DNA from: Macrolepiota albuminosa
Lineage: Eukaryota; Basidiomycota; Agaricomycetes; Agaricales; Agaricaceae
Length of the DNA stretch: 64,000 bases
Direction: 5' to 3'
Assembly (NCBI GenBank): GCA_027475525.1
Contig: JAMWFC010000092.1
Coordinates: 744,001-808,000 of the forward strand
Program-made: the position numbers and the translations under genes
In this document: in pieces, positions 21,953-33,167 of the stretch
Layout: every line of letters begins with the position of its first letter
How positions within the stretch are numbered: the stretch's first letter is position 1
The notes under the pieces: model-generated
Database searches by the model: none
Told to the model about the DNA's origin: nothing
What the model saw: only the letters and a program-made list of their open reading frames with translations

Positions 21953-22925
21953 TCTTCAAAGCTCAATTCTGCAGCCAACAATATCACTTCATAGTAGTTT
22001 GATAGGTGAGGCAACTGGCTCAGGTGGGCTAGATGGGTAGTCTTCCAACTGGGGGGACTGCATGCACTCATCGACCAATGGCAGTCTTGAGGGTGGCGCC
22101 AAAGCCAGTGGCCTTGATGGCATGTCAGAATCCCATGATGAACCAGCACCTGTGGCTGGACAGCTCATGGGCAGGGGTCCATGTTGCTCCTGCCTCTTCC
22201 AGAGATGGTGCACATTGGGATCTGATCCAATGTAGTAATACAGTCCATGGTTGGTGTAAAACCAGTGCTGCTTGTCCTCCTCCTTGGCCAATAAAACCCA
22301 AAGGTGGTAAACATCTTTGGTGGTTGGTGTTCTCCATCCATCCCAGTCTGGTATAGCAACTAAGACCCCATAGCAATGCATTCAGACATGGCATTAATTA
22401 TCAACATGAACATATCAAGGCATTGCTGGACTAGGGTGGAAAAATTGGTATTTGAGATACACTACACCATATGTATATGCATGGTCAGCCTACTCCAGGG
22501 GAATGCAATTGTGAAGCATCACCCAAAGCACATCATCCTCTGTAATGGTGCCTGCTGCCTCATCTGGAAAGATGGGCATCATAATTGACATGATCGTCCA
22601 TGGAGCTGGGACAAATGGATTGTTGGGATGAGCTGCATCAAAGTCTTGTACCACCTCGCAGTACAATTCCAGCTTGGTCAACACCAGCACCATTTGCCGG
22701 GCAAACGATGAGTGAGCCTTGCCCTGGGGAAACAAGGATTTAATCAATGTATGGCTAAAAATGGTCCTCCAGTACATGCAATATGTGGTATCAAATGCTA
22801 TCCTGGGGATAGCATTAGGCATGCCTGGGCACCCAAAGTAAAGTGCATTCTGGGCCCATTTCTCCAGGTCCAGCATCTTCTCAATCTGCTTGAAGCTGAT
22901 GCCTGCAAGTGTTGTATTTCAATGG
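21953..22925 (-). pseudogene. ORF3 relic of the minus-strand family-2-like element
   Basis: Minus-strand frames 22876-22490 and 22381-21989 together follow the C-terminal third of ORF3 in copy C. Corresponding points are VLWVMLHNCIPLE against TLRILLHNQIPVSWADHAYTYG, WDGWRTPTTKD against WDGWHEATIGD, and HHLWKRQ against HKIWTRQ. A frameshift or stop separates the two parts. Copy C is inserted in its upstream side at 22926. Confidence 0.7.
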
Positions 22926-23268
22926 TGTAGCGTAGTCCGCTATGTGGCGTTGGCCACATAGCTTTACTTACTGTAGTAGTCAATATTATATTATATTTAT
23001 TATAATATAATATTATTTACATTATTATATAAATAGTTTTACCAGCTGCTTACAAAGCAGCTTATTTTTGTGTTGATACTACAGTGGCTCAAAAAACTGT
23101 CCCAATGTTTCATACTTTTTGAAAGATGACATTGGCATGAAGGATGGGAAGTACATAAAATTCTGATTAAATCATGTAAAATACTATGGCATCATAGCTA
23201 CAGAATAAATCTAGGTTTATGTAATCAAGATCAAAAGTGATGGAGCAATAGCCATTTTAAAATGTACA
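22926..23268 (+). repeat. 5' LTR of copy C, carrying a 183-bp insertion
   Basis: It begins TGTAGCGTAGTCC and, with the insertion removed, ends GATACTACA. The natural length of about 158 bp compares with 165 bp at 45328. It has the same perfect hairpin (GCTATGTGGC / GCCACATAGC, one base different here) and AAGCAGC stem. The last CA of the LTR is at 23267-23268, after the insertion and its duplicated TA. Confidence 0.85.
23082..23264. mobile_element. 183-bp TA-flanked insertion, possible Tc1/mariner-derived MITE
   Basis: It lies between two TA dinucleotides at the very end of the C LTR, and the copy at 45328-45492 lacks it and has a single TA there. The left end CAGTGGCTCAAAAAACTG looks like a fungal Tc1/mariner terminus. 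The right end (..TTTTAAAATG) is not its reverse complement, so the element may be truncated or the assignment wrong. Confidence 0.5.
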
Positions 23269-24180
23269 TAGTCAATAGACCGGACTGGTCTGATTCTGTG
23301 CAGTGTGAACCTAAGCTCTCACAATTCCTATAACTTCATTACATTTTTTTGAATCCGCCAGCTAGGATCTATTGCCTAGCATCTGACGTCAGTCGCTGAG
23401 TTTGTTGACAGAACTCTATCAGCTTCTTGAGCTTCTTGCACAGCCATACCATGCAAATTTCAAACAGAGAATCGATGAGTAATCCCATACCTGCAGTGTC
23501 CACTGATGGCGGATGGAATGCCCACAACCTACAGGGAGACCCAGCAGACATCCAGGACGTGTCAGCGTCCAATGCAGGTCAGGCAAGACCCAAGGCTTGA
23601 GACCGAGGTCAGAGCACTGACCTGGCCAGGAATGAAAGCGAGGCCTGGAGAGCTGAAAGCTCACAGCAGGATGGTCAGCAACGTCTCCAGGACAAAATGC
23701 CAGGAGGATTAACTCCCCCAGTTATGCAGCTGCCAGGAGGACTGTGACGGTCTAGCCAGTTAGCTTTGAAAGGGCCCCCTGAGGACAGCCGACAGTCAAC
23801 AGGCGCCTATGGCGCCCCAGGAGACACCGAGTCGTCAGTACAGACTGGGAGAGCCCTCCCTCCAAGCCAGAGTAGTGGGACCAGGCGGTCTACAGCGGGA
23901 TCAATGCCTTCTAAGACAGTGGAAGCCCGCCTAGAAGAGGTACCAGAGGAGGCTGCAAGGCCTGAAGTATCCTGCACGGAAAGCCAATTCCCATGCACAC
24001 CAGCAGTGGAGGAAGCTCCGGAGGTTGTAGAGCTTCCAGAGGAGGTGATGGAGTCGTCAAGTGACGACGACGCTGGAGCAGAGGAGCAGCGGCTGAAAAC
24101 TGCATACACCGTGTGCTTGTGGGTGTTCTGGGACTTGCACCCAGAGGTGATGAAATACACCACCCAAGCACGACTCGAGT

Positions 24181-24334
24181 GCTACGCATCAGCACATATA
24201 GTAGCACTTAGGCAACAAGGGCACGAAGTGCCCAATGTATTCAGTACAAAATATACTGCTACGCATCAGCACATATAGTAGCACTTAGGCAACAAGGGCA
24301 CGAAGTGCCCAATGTATTCAGTACAAAATATACT
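24181..24334. repeat. 77-bp-offset duplication, gag C
   Basis: Units 24181-24257 and 24258-24334. Confidence 0.97.
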
Positions 24335-24496
24335 GATTTGATGGTGAGAGTGCTCACTATGGAGCTGCAAATGTATGTGCAGCAGAAGGCCACACGGCAA
24401 TCGGGGGCCTCGACCCCCTGGAGCCACATGTCTGAGGAATGCTCAGCATGGCGCAATAAAGATGTCGGAATCGAGCTAGTGGAGGCACTAGCACGG

Positions 24497-24650
24497 ATGC
24501 AGGAAGTGCCCGAAGTAAGACCGGTGAGTACTTTCTATACTCCAGCAGGACAAGGGTGGCGTGAGGAGCCCCCATGCAGGAAGTGCCCGAAGTAAGACCG
24601 GTGAGTACTTTCTATACTCCAGCAGGACAAGGGTGGCGTGAGGAGCCCCC
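24497..24650. repeat. 77-bp-offset duplication, gag C beside B
   Basis: Units 24497-24573 and 24574-24650; the second ends one base before the B LTR. Confidence 0.97.
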
Positions 24651-24651
24651 A
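24647..24651. other. Target-site duplication CCCCA, left
   Basis: Five bases before the TGTCA of the 5' LTR of B; identical to 35713-35717 after its 3' LTR. Confidence 0.85.
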
Positions 24652-24978
24652 TGTCACAACCCCTTCCCTCCGGACCCACCCCCAGAACACCATCCGGGAC
24701 CCTCCCTCCGACCCCACAGGACATGCCCCGCCGTTACAACCGCCGACACCGCCATTACACGCATCAAAGACCGCCATCAGCTGCCACTGGCCCCGATCAA
24801 TGATCGGATCACGCGACTCGTTCCCAGCCATCACGCATCATGCATCACGGCTCCCTCCGTGCCAATTAATTGCGCACCCCACACACGCAATCCCGGTATT
24901 CAGCCCCTGCTGCTACTCAATGACCCCCAGAACCCATCCCAGACACCCTGGAACCCCGAGACCCGGTCCCGTAGTACT

Positions 24979-25019
24979 TATAGCATAGCTCCCTGTTGTA
25001 TTCGCTAGTCTTGATATTA
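24979..25019 (+). promoter_or_regulatory. LTR core promoter and predicted transcript start of copy B
   Basis: TATA at 24979-24982 is followed 28 bp later by AGTCTTGATATTA (25007-25019). The same 28-bp spacing is kept in A (10136/10164) and E (54084/54056, minus). The start is inferred from this spacing and from complementarity of the 13-mer to the primer-binding site. Confidence 0.65.
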
Positions 25020-25065
25020 CATACACTGTTACCTTGCATTACTTGGATTGTTGCGTGCCCTCTAT

Positions 25066-25105
25066 TTGACTGGTACGCATTGACTGGCACGCTTGACTGG
25101 CACGC
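25066..25105 (+). repeat. Three tandem 13-bp units in the LTR
   Basis: TTGACTGGTACGC(A) followed by two TTGACTGGCACGC units. The 3' LTR (35396-35435) has the same array; A and E have partly eroded versions. Confidence 0.8.
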
Positions 25106-25393
25106 TTGGATAATCGCGTGCTCTAAGGCTGGTACGCACTTCGCGACTTTAACTTACTAACTTGGTCTCGTCTTAGAACCTCCGGTTCGCGACTCGACCC
25201 CCACCCAAACTCCCCAGTTACCCACCACCCAAAACCCCCGGACTCAGTCCCCTCTCCCGGGATTCCCCTGTCCACGTCTTGAACCCCGGAGTCCTAGCCC
25301 CAGAGTTCCAGACACCCGAGTATCCGTGGGTCAAGTCCGCATTGTAAGGGCGATTGCTTTCCCGGAAAGCCCCCGACTCAGCAGAACCTGACA

Positions 25394-25406
25394 TAATATC
25401 AAGACT
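25394..25406 (+). other. Self-complementary primer-binding site of copy B
   Basis: TAATATCAAGACT directly follows the LTR and is the exact reverse complement of AGTCTTGATATTA at 25007-25019. It does not begin with TGG, as a tRNA-primed site would. This fits the self-priming known for Tf1/sushi-type elements. Confidence 0.65.
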
Positions 25407-25426
25407 CCCTCCTTACACCGTTCTTG

Positions 25427-28224
25427 ATGGCTACGTATACTCACACTTACTACCCCATGGGCTACCAGACCGACCCCTATGGGCGTCCGGTACCCGATCA
25501 TTACTCCGCACAGACCCCCCGCCCCGTCTACCCACCCCTCCCGTACAAACCTCCGTATCTCCACCGCCACTGGGCCCCCGACCCATCCCTCTATGATCTG
25601 GGGCCCTCAGCCAGCTGGGCCCCTCCGCCCAACTTAGCCATGGCACGACCCGTGGAGGTCCCCTCATACCGGAGCATCCCCCCTCAGCCAGCTGGGCCCC
25701 TCCGCCCAACTTAGCCATGGCACGACCCGTGGAGGTCCCCTCATACCGGAGCATCCCTAGGGGCCTGCTGGAGACCCCACCAGTGCCCAGTGGACCTCGC
25801 CCAATCCCCCCCAGCAAGGGCCCCTTTGCATCCACCCCCTACTACGGCTACCAGCGCCCCGTTCCCCAACCCCGAGAACCTCAAGGACCCCCCTACCTCG
25901 ACTACCCCCCTCGTCACTACCCGGCCGCCGCTCCACCCGCTCGAACCCCTCCCTCGCCAATGGGACGATGACGCCTTGAGGAGTATGAACGGCAACGAGA
26001 CGAAGTACTCCGCTCACTCAGGATTATGCCAGAGGACTTCGCTCAACGGACAAGGGCGCTGCTCACGGAATTCGGGCACGACGACTTTGAAGGCACTCCG
26101 GAGGAATGGGCTCATTGCCTGGTCAAATTTGGGGATTGCCTCACGCGAGGAGAACTCCCGGAGCAAACTATGGTAAAGTATAGGCGCAATATGATCCTCC
26201 GAGAAGAATTGCAACAGCTGCTCGACAAAGTCCACGCGTCCCCCTCCCCTCGACCCCTCAACGACCCTGCGGACCCAGGTCGCTCGATTCACGTTCGACG
26301 GGAACCCCCGGAGCCGGCCCCAACAGCCCCAACAGCCCCCGTGGACCCCACTCTGGAACAATGACAACGGGAAGAGCGACAAAATGCCTCAGCCATATTG
26401 CGGTCCCTCAACCCAATGGGAGGCCTCTTTGATCAACCCGCTGCCCGCACGGTAGGCTTGTCCACTCGCCGCAGGGCTAACTCCGTTCCTAGTACCTTTA
26501 AGACCTGGGGACAGCCCCAAAGACCCCTGGAACCCCTCCCGTGAACGGACAATGCCCGACCCCTGGCCCCAGCGAACCCCGGTAGACCCCGCGCAGACAC
26601 CCCTAGCACGGACAACACGCTGTGCTACATCAACAAGCCCACACATGGCAACAATGAATCACGTCCCGTGCCCACGCCCGTCCCAGTACTGCCCCCTACG
26701 TCAGCCCCGGCCCCTCTGGAACCCAGCTTCCGTCGCGATCCACCACCCCACTTTGACCTAAGGAACCCCCCACGGCCTCCGATACAAGCGCAACCTTCCC
26801 GGGTTGAACGTCCCCCATGCAACCTGGCACCTGACCCCGCACCCGGCCCCCCTCAGATCAACCCGGCACCACCGAACCCTCCCCGACCGCCTCCGCCACC
26901 TCCGGTCGAACCTCGAGGACGACCCCCAGGCTCCCCGCCTCTGCCAGTCCCTGCGTGGAGACCCGAGCCTCCCCCTGGCAGGAACGAACCCCTCTGGGAC
27001 AACGGGCCTCCCAGGCGTGGACTCCCAGGTGAGCCACCCGGAGGAGGACCTCCCGGCGGGTGGGGTCCCGCCCTTGGTGCTTTTCCTCCTCAAGGAGGGG
27101 GGGGTAATCACTATTACTACTATTACAATGCTGGCCCTCCTCCCCGCAACGCTGCCGGACCGGACAACGCTCGCGACGCCCTCGCCCGCGAAGGACGACT
27201 GGACATCCAAAAGCCCGACGCTTTCACGGGCCGGGACCCCCGAAAATGGCGTACCTTCCTCACTCAGTGTCTCAATACATTTCAGGCAAAGCCGCTCACG
27301 TTTCAGGTTGACAGCTCCTGGGTGGCCTTTGCCGCATCGTACCTCCAGGGGATCGCCTTTGACCACTACACGGCGCTCATCCAGTTCGACCCCAACAACC
27401 CGGCACTCTCCCGCTGGCAGGCCTTCGTCGACGAGTTTTCCAGGAAGTTCGGGATCTACAACACCGTGGCCAAGGCCGAGGACAACCTCTTCAACCTCCG
27501 GATGCGCTCCGAAGAACGTTTCACCACCTTTATCGTACATTTTGAGAAGGAGGCTTACAAAACAGGTTGGAACTACAGCGCCCTCCGGTACGCCCTCCGC
27601 CGCGCCCTGCCACAACGCATCAAGGACGTCCTCTGACTTGCCCCAAAACAACCCTCCTACAACGGCTACAAGGCCCTCGTCATGCAGATCGACCAACACT
27701 ACTGGGAAGACCGCAGCGAGTATTCGAATTCCCGACCCCCCTGGAACCCTAGAGGAGGACCCCCTTGGCCCTCAGGCGAAGCTCCCAACCCCCAAGGTCA
27801 AAACCCCGGTCCCCCCGTGTTCCCTGGCGGCCGACCCCCGGTGAGTCGCGGCCTGCCCAATGCTAACCCCGGCAGCGGCACCCGCCCCCAGGCCCAACTC
27901 AACGCCGCCGTGGCCGCCCACGACCCGAGCGACGTGCCAAGCCCCGAGGAACCCCCGGAAGACCCCGAAGACTTCGACTTCAATGACGAGCGGGACGAGG
28001 AGGCCCTCTGAGCCAACCGGCTTCAAAAGAAGGGACGACCCTGGATCGAAGTCCCGACGGATGTGCAGGAATGACGGAGAAGGGAGGGTGTTTGCATACT
28101 CTGTGGTGAGAAAGACCATTTCATCTCCGAGTGCCCCAAACAACAGGTCATGGGACGTGCCACCTGGACCTTCAAAGGGGAGGACGCCACCTATGAGTAT
28201 TCGGAAAACGACCCGGCAATTTAG
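25427..28224 (+). pseudogene. gag: gag of copy B, many stops
   Basis: ATG 25427 (MATYTHTYYPMGYQ) gives the true N-terminus of family-1 gag, which the window lacks for A and E. A proline-rich leader, a capsid region open from 26668 to 27636, an acidic linker and the CCHC knuckle (CILCGEKDHFISEC, about 28093-28134) follow. The stop at 28222-28224 is homologous to that of copy A. TGA codons replace CGA of copy A at about 25969, 26362, 26541, 27634, 28010 and 28072, and a 77-bp duplication (25681-25757) shifts the frame near the start. Confidence 0.88.
25604..25757. repeat. 77-bp-offset duplication, gag B
   Basis: Units 25604-25680 and 25681-25757; shifts gag at codon 85. Confidence 0.95.
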
Positions 28225-28923
28225 ACCCGGAAGACGCCCTAAATCGCGGAATCGACCCCGACATCTTCTCCGCCCTGGTCTCACATCTTTGCTCTACGAC
28301 ACTCATACAGGACACCCTCACGGCTTACTTACCCTCCCACTCCTTGCACTCCCTCCTCCTCAAAACCCGCCTCACCCCCTCCAGAACCCCCCTCGACACC
28401 CTCGTTGACAGTGGCGCCACTGACAACTTCATCAACAAAGCATGGTCCACCTTCACCCCGGAACCCGCTTAGCGACTCCCGGTCCCGGTACGGCTCTGCC
28501 TCTTCGACGGAGACGCCTCTACAGCGGGGGATATCACTCACTTCGTGCGTATGCCTGTTACTTTCGCCAACAGACAGACTTACACCCTCTGGATGTTGAT
28601 AACCAAACTCCACCCTTCCGCACCCCTGGTCCTAGGGCTTCCGTGGCTCCAAGACACCAACCCCCGCATTGATTGGCGACATCTCACCCTTCGCCTGACC
28701 CGGGACCCGATGCCCAACGACCAGCAACTCCCCTTCGACATCCTCCACTCTCCTGACCCTACCCCAAAGGACGGGCCCCCATCATCCCCTGGACTCCAGT
28801 CCTGTTCGTCCCAATCCTTCGTCATCAATGCCAGGCTGGACGGCACCCCAGGACCGATATCGGCCCTCATCGACAGCGGAGCCACCGGAGTTTTCATCAG
28901 CGATGCCCTCGACCTCCCCCACA

Positions 28924-29196
28924 ACTCCCTCGAACAGCCCCTCTGCCTGCAACGCCTCGACGGCACCCCCTCCTCCTCCGGCCCCATCCAGAGGTCTCAC
29001 ACTCCCTCGAACAGCCCCTCTGCCTGCAACGCCTCGACGGCACCCCCTCCTCCTCCGGCCCCATCCAGAGGTCTCACTTGGGACGCGTGACCCTGGACAA
29101 CAACTACGAGTTCACCTCCCCCCCTCCTCCTCCGGCCCCATCCAGAGGTCTCACTTGGGACGCGTGACCCTGGACAACAACTACGAGTTCACCTCC
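28924..29196. repeat. Two overlapping 77-bp-offset duplications, protease unit 2 of B
   Basis: Units 28924-29000/29001-29077 and 29043-29119/29120-29196. Confidence 0.95.
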
Positions 29197-30400
29197 AACT
29201 TCCTGGTCACACGACTTCACGAATCAACCCGATGGTGCTGGGACTACCCTGGCTGCGCGACACGAACCCCGACATTGATTGGAGGACGCTCACCATGACC
29301 TTCCCAGGACCCGAAGACCATTCCTCGACCGCCGTGCACCTCCGGGCCCTAGGGAACAACCTGATGCCCGACACTCCCGGGACGACTGCCGCGCCCCCCA
29401 TGCCTGCACCACCCATGCCCATCCGAGACCGCAAGGCCCCTGATCGACCCCCAAACATTCCTCGGAACAAGTACAAGGGGCCGAACTACCCCTGCCGGTC
29501 TCAGACACACGTCACACCCGCTCCGGCCGATGATTCCGCGACCCTGATCGACCCAAGCGCACTCGACATTAGGATCATTGGGGCCGCCCCCTTCGCCTGC
29601 CTTATGAGGGATGGAACTCCCACGTTTCAGCTGCACACCTCGCCTTCTCTCCCGGAAGAACACCTACGAGGGGACGCTATTCCCCCGGAACAGAAAACCG
29701 AGGAGCAAATCCTCCGAGAAGTAGTTCCCCCGGAGTATCACGAGTTCGCTGACGTATTCTCCGAAGGAGACGCCAAGGAGATCCCCCCTCACCGCCCCTA
29801 TGATCACACCATCGACCTCGAGGAAGGAGCCACCCCCCCTTTCGGCAAGGTCTACAACATGTCGGAGGTCGAACTCCGGGCTCTCAAGGACTACCTCAAC
29901 GAAATGCTCGGTAAGGGATTCATCCGACCCTCTGCCTCCGCTGCCGGAGCCCCGGTTCTATTCGCCAAGAAGAAGGACGGCTCGCTCCGACTCTGCGTCG
30001 ACTACCAGGAACTCAATAAGATCACCAAGAAGAACCGCTACCCGCTCCCGCTCATCGGCGATCTGGTCGATCGACTCTGCAGTGCCAAGGTCTACACGAA
30101 AATTGACCTCCGCTCTGGTTACAACAACGTCCGCATTGCCCCAGGACATGAGTGGAAAACCGTGTTCCGCACACGGTATGGTCTGTTTGAGTACCTTGTG
30201 ATGCCTTTCGGAATGACTAACTCCCCCACCACATTCCAATACTTCATGAACGACATCTTCCATGACATGAGCGACGTCTTCGTGATCGTCTACCTGGACG
30301 ACATCCTCATTTATTCCGACTCACCGGAGAACCACCAGAAGCATGTCCGGCAAGTCCTCAAACGCCTCCGGGAGCACAACCTCCATGCCAAGCCCGAGAA

Positions 30401-30554
30401 GTGTTCATTCCATACGGAAGAGGTTGAGTATCTTGGCGTCATCATATCCCCGAACGGCGTTCGTATGGTGTTCATTCCATACAGAAGAGGTTGAGTATCT
30501 TGGCATCATCGTATCTCCGAATGGCGTTTGTATGGACCCCCACAAGGTCGAGGC
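30401..30554. repeat. 77-bp-offset duplication, RT of B, diverged
   Basis: Units at 30401 and 30478 differ at about six sites, as if taken from two different element copies. Confidence 0.95.
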
Positions 30555-32355
30555 CATCGTCAACTGGCTGCAGCCCCGGAACGTCAAGGAAGTACAGTCC
30601 TTCCTGGGTTTCGCTAATTTCTACCGGAGGTTCATAGATAACTACTCCGGCATCACGAAACCCCTCAACCGGCTCACACGCAAGGACGTTGCCTGGAACT
30701 GGGACAGTAAGTGTCAGAGTGTCTTTAACCTGCTCAAGGAGGCTTTCACGACCACCCCCGTACTCCAGCACTACGACCCGACCCTCCCGATTATTCTGGA
30801 ATGCGACGCCTCCGACTACGCCATCGCTGGGATCATCTCACAGATGGAACCTGACGGAGGGGAGCCCTGGCTGGTTGCCTTCTACACCCAGTCCATGATC
30901 GATGCCAAGCTCAACTACGACATCTACGACAAGGAGCTCCTCGCCATCATCGAAGCCTTCAAGCAATGGCGAGCCTACCTCGAGGGAGCCCAGCACCGGA
31001 TTCAGGTCTACTCGGATCACAACAACCTGCAGTACTTCACCACGACCAAGCAGCTTAGTCAACGGCAGGCCCGTTGGTCCGAGGTCCTCTCGGAATACGA
31101 CTTCACAATCCAGTACCGCCCGGGACAACTCGGAGCTAAACCCGATGCCCTCACCCGCCGTCCGGACGTCTATCCCAAGAAGTTGTTCGAGGCAGAACGC
31201 AATGCGTTCAATCATCGCGTGGTGATCCCTCCTGAACATTTGAATGCCGTACTGATCTTAAACGATGAAGGGACCCTGAGCCAGATCCCCCGCGTCCCCC
31301 GAGACAAGTACTTCACCGACCACGACCCCCGCCGCCCTCCCGATGGAACCGACCGGGACCCCGCCTTCTCCTTGTCCCCCGACGAAAAACTCCTCCTCCG
31401 GGACGGTTGCATCTACGTCCCGGATCACGCCCGACTCCACTACAACGTCCTTCGACAACACCACAATCACAAGCTCCGGACACCCTGGAATACATAAGAC
31501 TCTCCAGCTGATCTCCCGGACTTACTTTTGGCCAGGGTTGAAGAGGGACGTGACCTGCTACATTCAATCATGTGAGCCCTGCCTCCGGGCCAAGGCCCCC
31601 TGGCACCGACCATACGGACTCCTGAAATCCCTGCCAGTCGGACAACGCCCCTGGTCCTCCATATCCCTGGATCACATCGTCGAACTCCTGGAATCTGAAG
31701 GGTTCGATGCCATTCTCGTTGTTGTGTGCAGGCTAACCAAACAGGGCATCTTCCTACCCTGCCACACCACGGACACCGCCCTGGACTTCGCCTGGCTGTT
31801 CCTTGAGCACGTCTTTGCCAAACATGGACTCCCGGACAACATTGTCTCCGACCATGGCCCCCTCTTCGTGTTCAAGTTTTGGACCTCCCTGTGTAAGGCA
31901 CTTGAAGTAAAGACTAACCTCTCCACCGCCTACCACCCCGAAACCAACGGCCAAACCGAAAGGGTCAACCAGTCTCTCGAGCAATACCTCCGACTGTACA
32001 TCAACTACTTGCAGGACGACTGGCGCGCCGAGCTCCCCCTGGCCGAATTCACTTACAACAACACGCTGCACTCTGCCACCAGGGTATTGCCCTTTTTTGC
32101 CAACAAGGGATACTACCCTTGACTGACACTCTCGCTCTGGGACATCCTGTCGCACGCCGCCCACAAGGTTGCCCAGGACCTCCAGTCCCTTCATGAATTT
32201 CTCTGGGAAGAGATCGACACCGCAAACCGGGCCTATGCGAAACATGCCGACCAAAAACGGGAAGACACCCCTGACTGGACCCCCAGGACAAAGGTATGGT
32301 TAGATCGATGCCACCTCCGCACCCGCCGGCCCTCCCCAAAACTTGATCACGAGCG

Positions 32356-32509
32356 CCTCGGCCCGTTCAAAATATTGAAGAAGGTCTCATCCCACGCCTA
32401 CAAGATTGAGCTTCCTCCAGGACTAAAAGGTCCCTCGGCCCGTTCAAAATATTGAAGAAGGTCTCATCCCACGCCTACAAGATTGAGCTTCCTCCAGGAC
32501 TAAAAGGTC
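32356..32509. repeat. 77-bp-offset duplication, integrase tail of B
   Basis: Units 32356-32432 and 32433-32509. Confidence 0.96.
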
Positions 32510-32763
32510 TGCACCCGGTTTTCCACGTCCGCCTCCTGGAGCGACACCCCCCAGATCCCTTCCCCGAACGACACCCCGAGCCCCCTCCCCCAGTCGAGGT
32601 TGAGGACGAGTACCACTACGAGGTTGAAGACATCCTCGACTCCCGGGATATTCGTGGACGACCCCACTTCCTCGTATGGTGGAAGGGATACGGCCCAGAA
32701 GATGACACTTGGGAGCCGCGCCAAAACCTCAAAGGCGCCCTCGACAAACTCCGGGACTTCCAG

Positions 32764-32917
32764 CAACGGCACTCGGGAAACGACCCTCCCGGGCGCAGGA
32801 CTCACAGACGGCAGTAGTGGGCGTAACCCCCGCCTCTGGGCAACGGCACTCGGGAAACGACCCTCCCGGGCGCAGGACTCACAGACGGCAGTAGTGGGCG
32901 TAACCCCCGCCTCTGGG
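32764..32917. repeat. 77-bp-offset duplication, end of pol B
   Basis: Units 32764-32840 and 32841-32917; the pol stop occurs in each. Confidence 0.96.
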
Positions 32918-33167
32918 CTCAGTAGAGATTCAACTCCCATGTATACTTTCTGCTTTCCCTTTCTAGATCTTACTTTCTTTTAGTATTATTTCATAGTGGT
33001 GTCCCGGAACCTGGGCAAGGTGCTTTCTGTTTTTCAGTCTTCTTTTGCCCCTTACACCACCCTTTACCCTGGGAAACCAAGTATATACATTTTTCTACTT
33101 TACATACTCTACAGTAGCAGCCAGGACAAGACAAACAAATGACAAGAAAAAGAGAGAGAACGAAAAA
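32818..33167. other. Spacer between pol and the antisense gene, copy B
   Basis: Convergent ends of the two genes. It contains the second copy of a 77-bp duplication (32841-32917) and blocks shared with 7448-7784. Confidence 0.5.

Larger units (their letters stand above)
23451..24651 (+). pseudogene. gag: gag of copy C, N-terminal part (before B)
   Basis: The first plausible ATG at 23451 opens a frame that continues, through TGA codons at about 23598 and 23742, into the open stretch 23766-24278. It is acidic and proline-rich (EVVELPEEVMESSSDDD). From about 24140 it aligns with gag of D (MKDTTRAQLG region). A 77-bp duplication (24258-24334) shifts the frame, and a second one (24574-24650) ends beside the B insertion. 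Copy D lacks the N-terminal part seen here. The product would be the structural particle protein. Confidence 0.65.
24652..25393 (+). repeat. 5' LTR of copy B
   Basis: 742 bp from TGTCACAACC to AACCTGACA. U3 would be 24652-25006 and R/U5 the remainder if the predicted start at 25007 is right. Compared with the 3' LTR it has mostly C/T and G/A differences. Confidence 0.93.
28131..32817 (+). pseudogene. pol: pol of copy B, broken
   Basis: Same domain order as copy A: two DSGAT protease units (about 28410 and 28875), RT with intact YLDD at 30291-30302, RNase H, integrase and chromodomain. The chromodomain is intact to TAG 32815-32817 in the first copy of the last duplication. Breaks: a CAG-to-TAG stop at about 28469, 77-bp duplications at 29001-29196, 30478-30554 and 32433-32509, a 2-bp deletion near 31480 just before the integrase finger, and CGA-to-TGA at about 32119. 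The open parts are 29232-30494, 30343-31497, 31343-32122 and 32452-32817. Confidence 0.88.

Noticed and set aside
10600..23000. Host protein-coding genes in the AT-rich region
   Set aside because: No ORF exceeds about 130 codons, no exon chain with conserved domains could be built, and recognisable pieces are transposon relics.
25394..25420. tRNA-primed binding site for family 1
   Set aside because: No TGG at the LTR border. The 13-nt self-complement is a better fit.
26758..27699. Long minus-strand ORF (313 codons) opposite gag of B, with a similar one in E (61167-62114, +)
   Set aside because: A shadow frame of GC-rich gag. It has no start context, no splice pattern and no domain, unlike the antisense gene further downstream.
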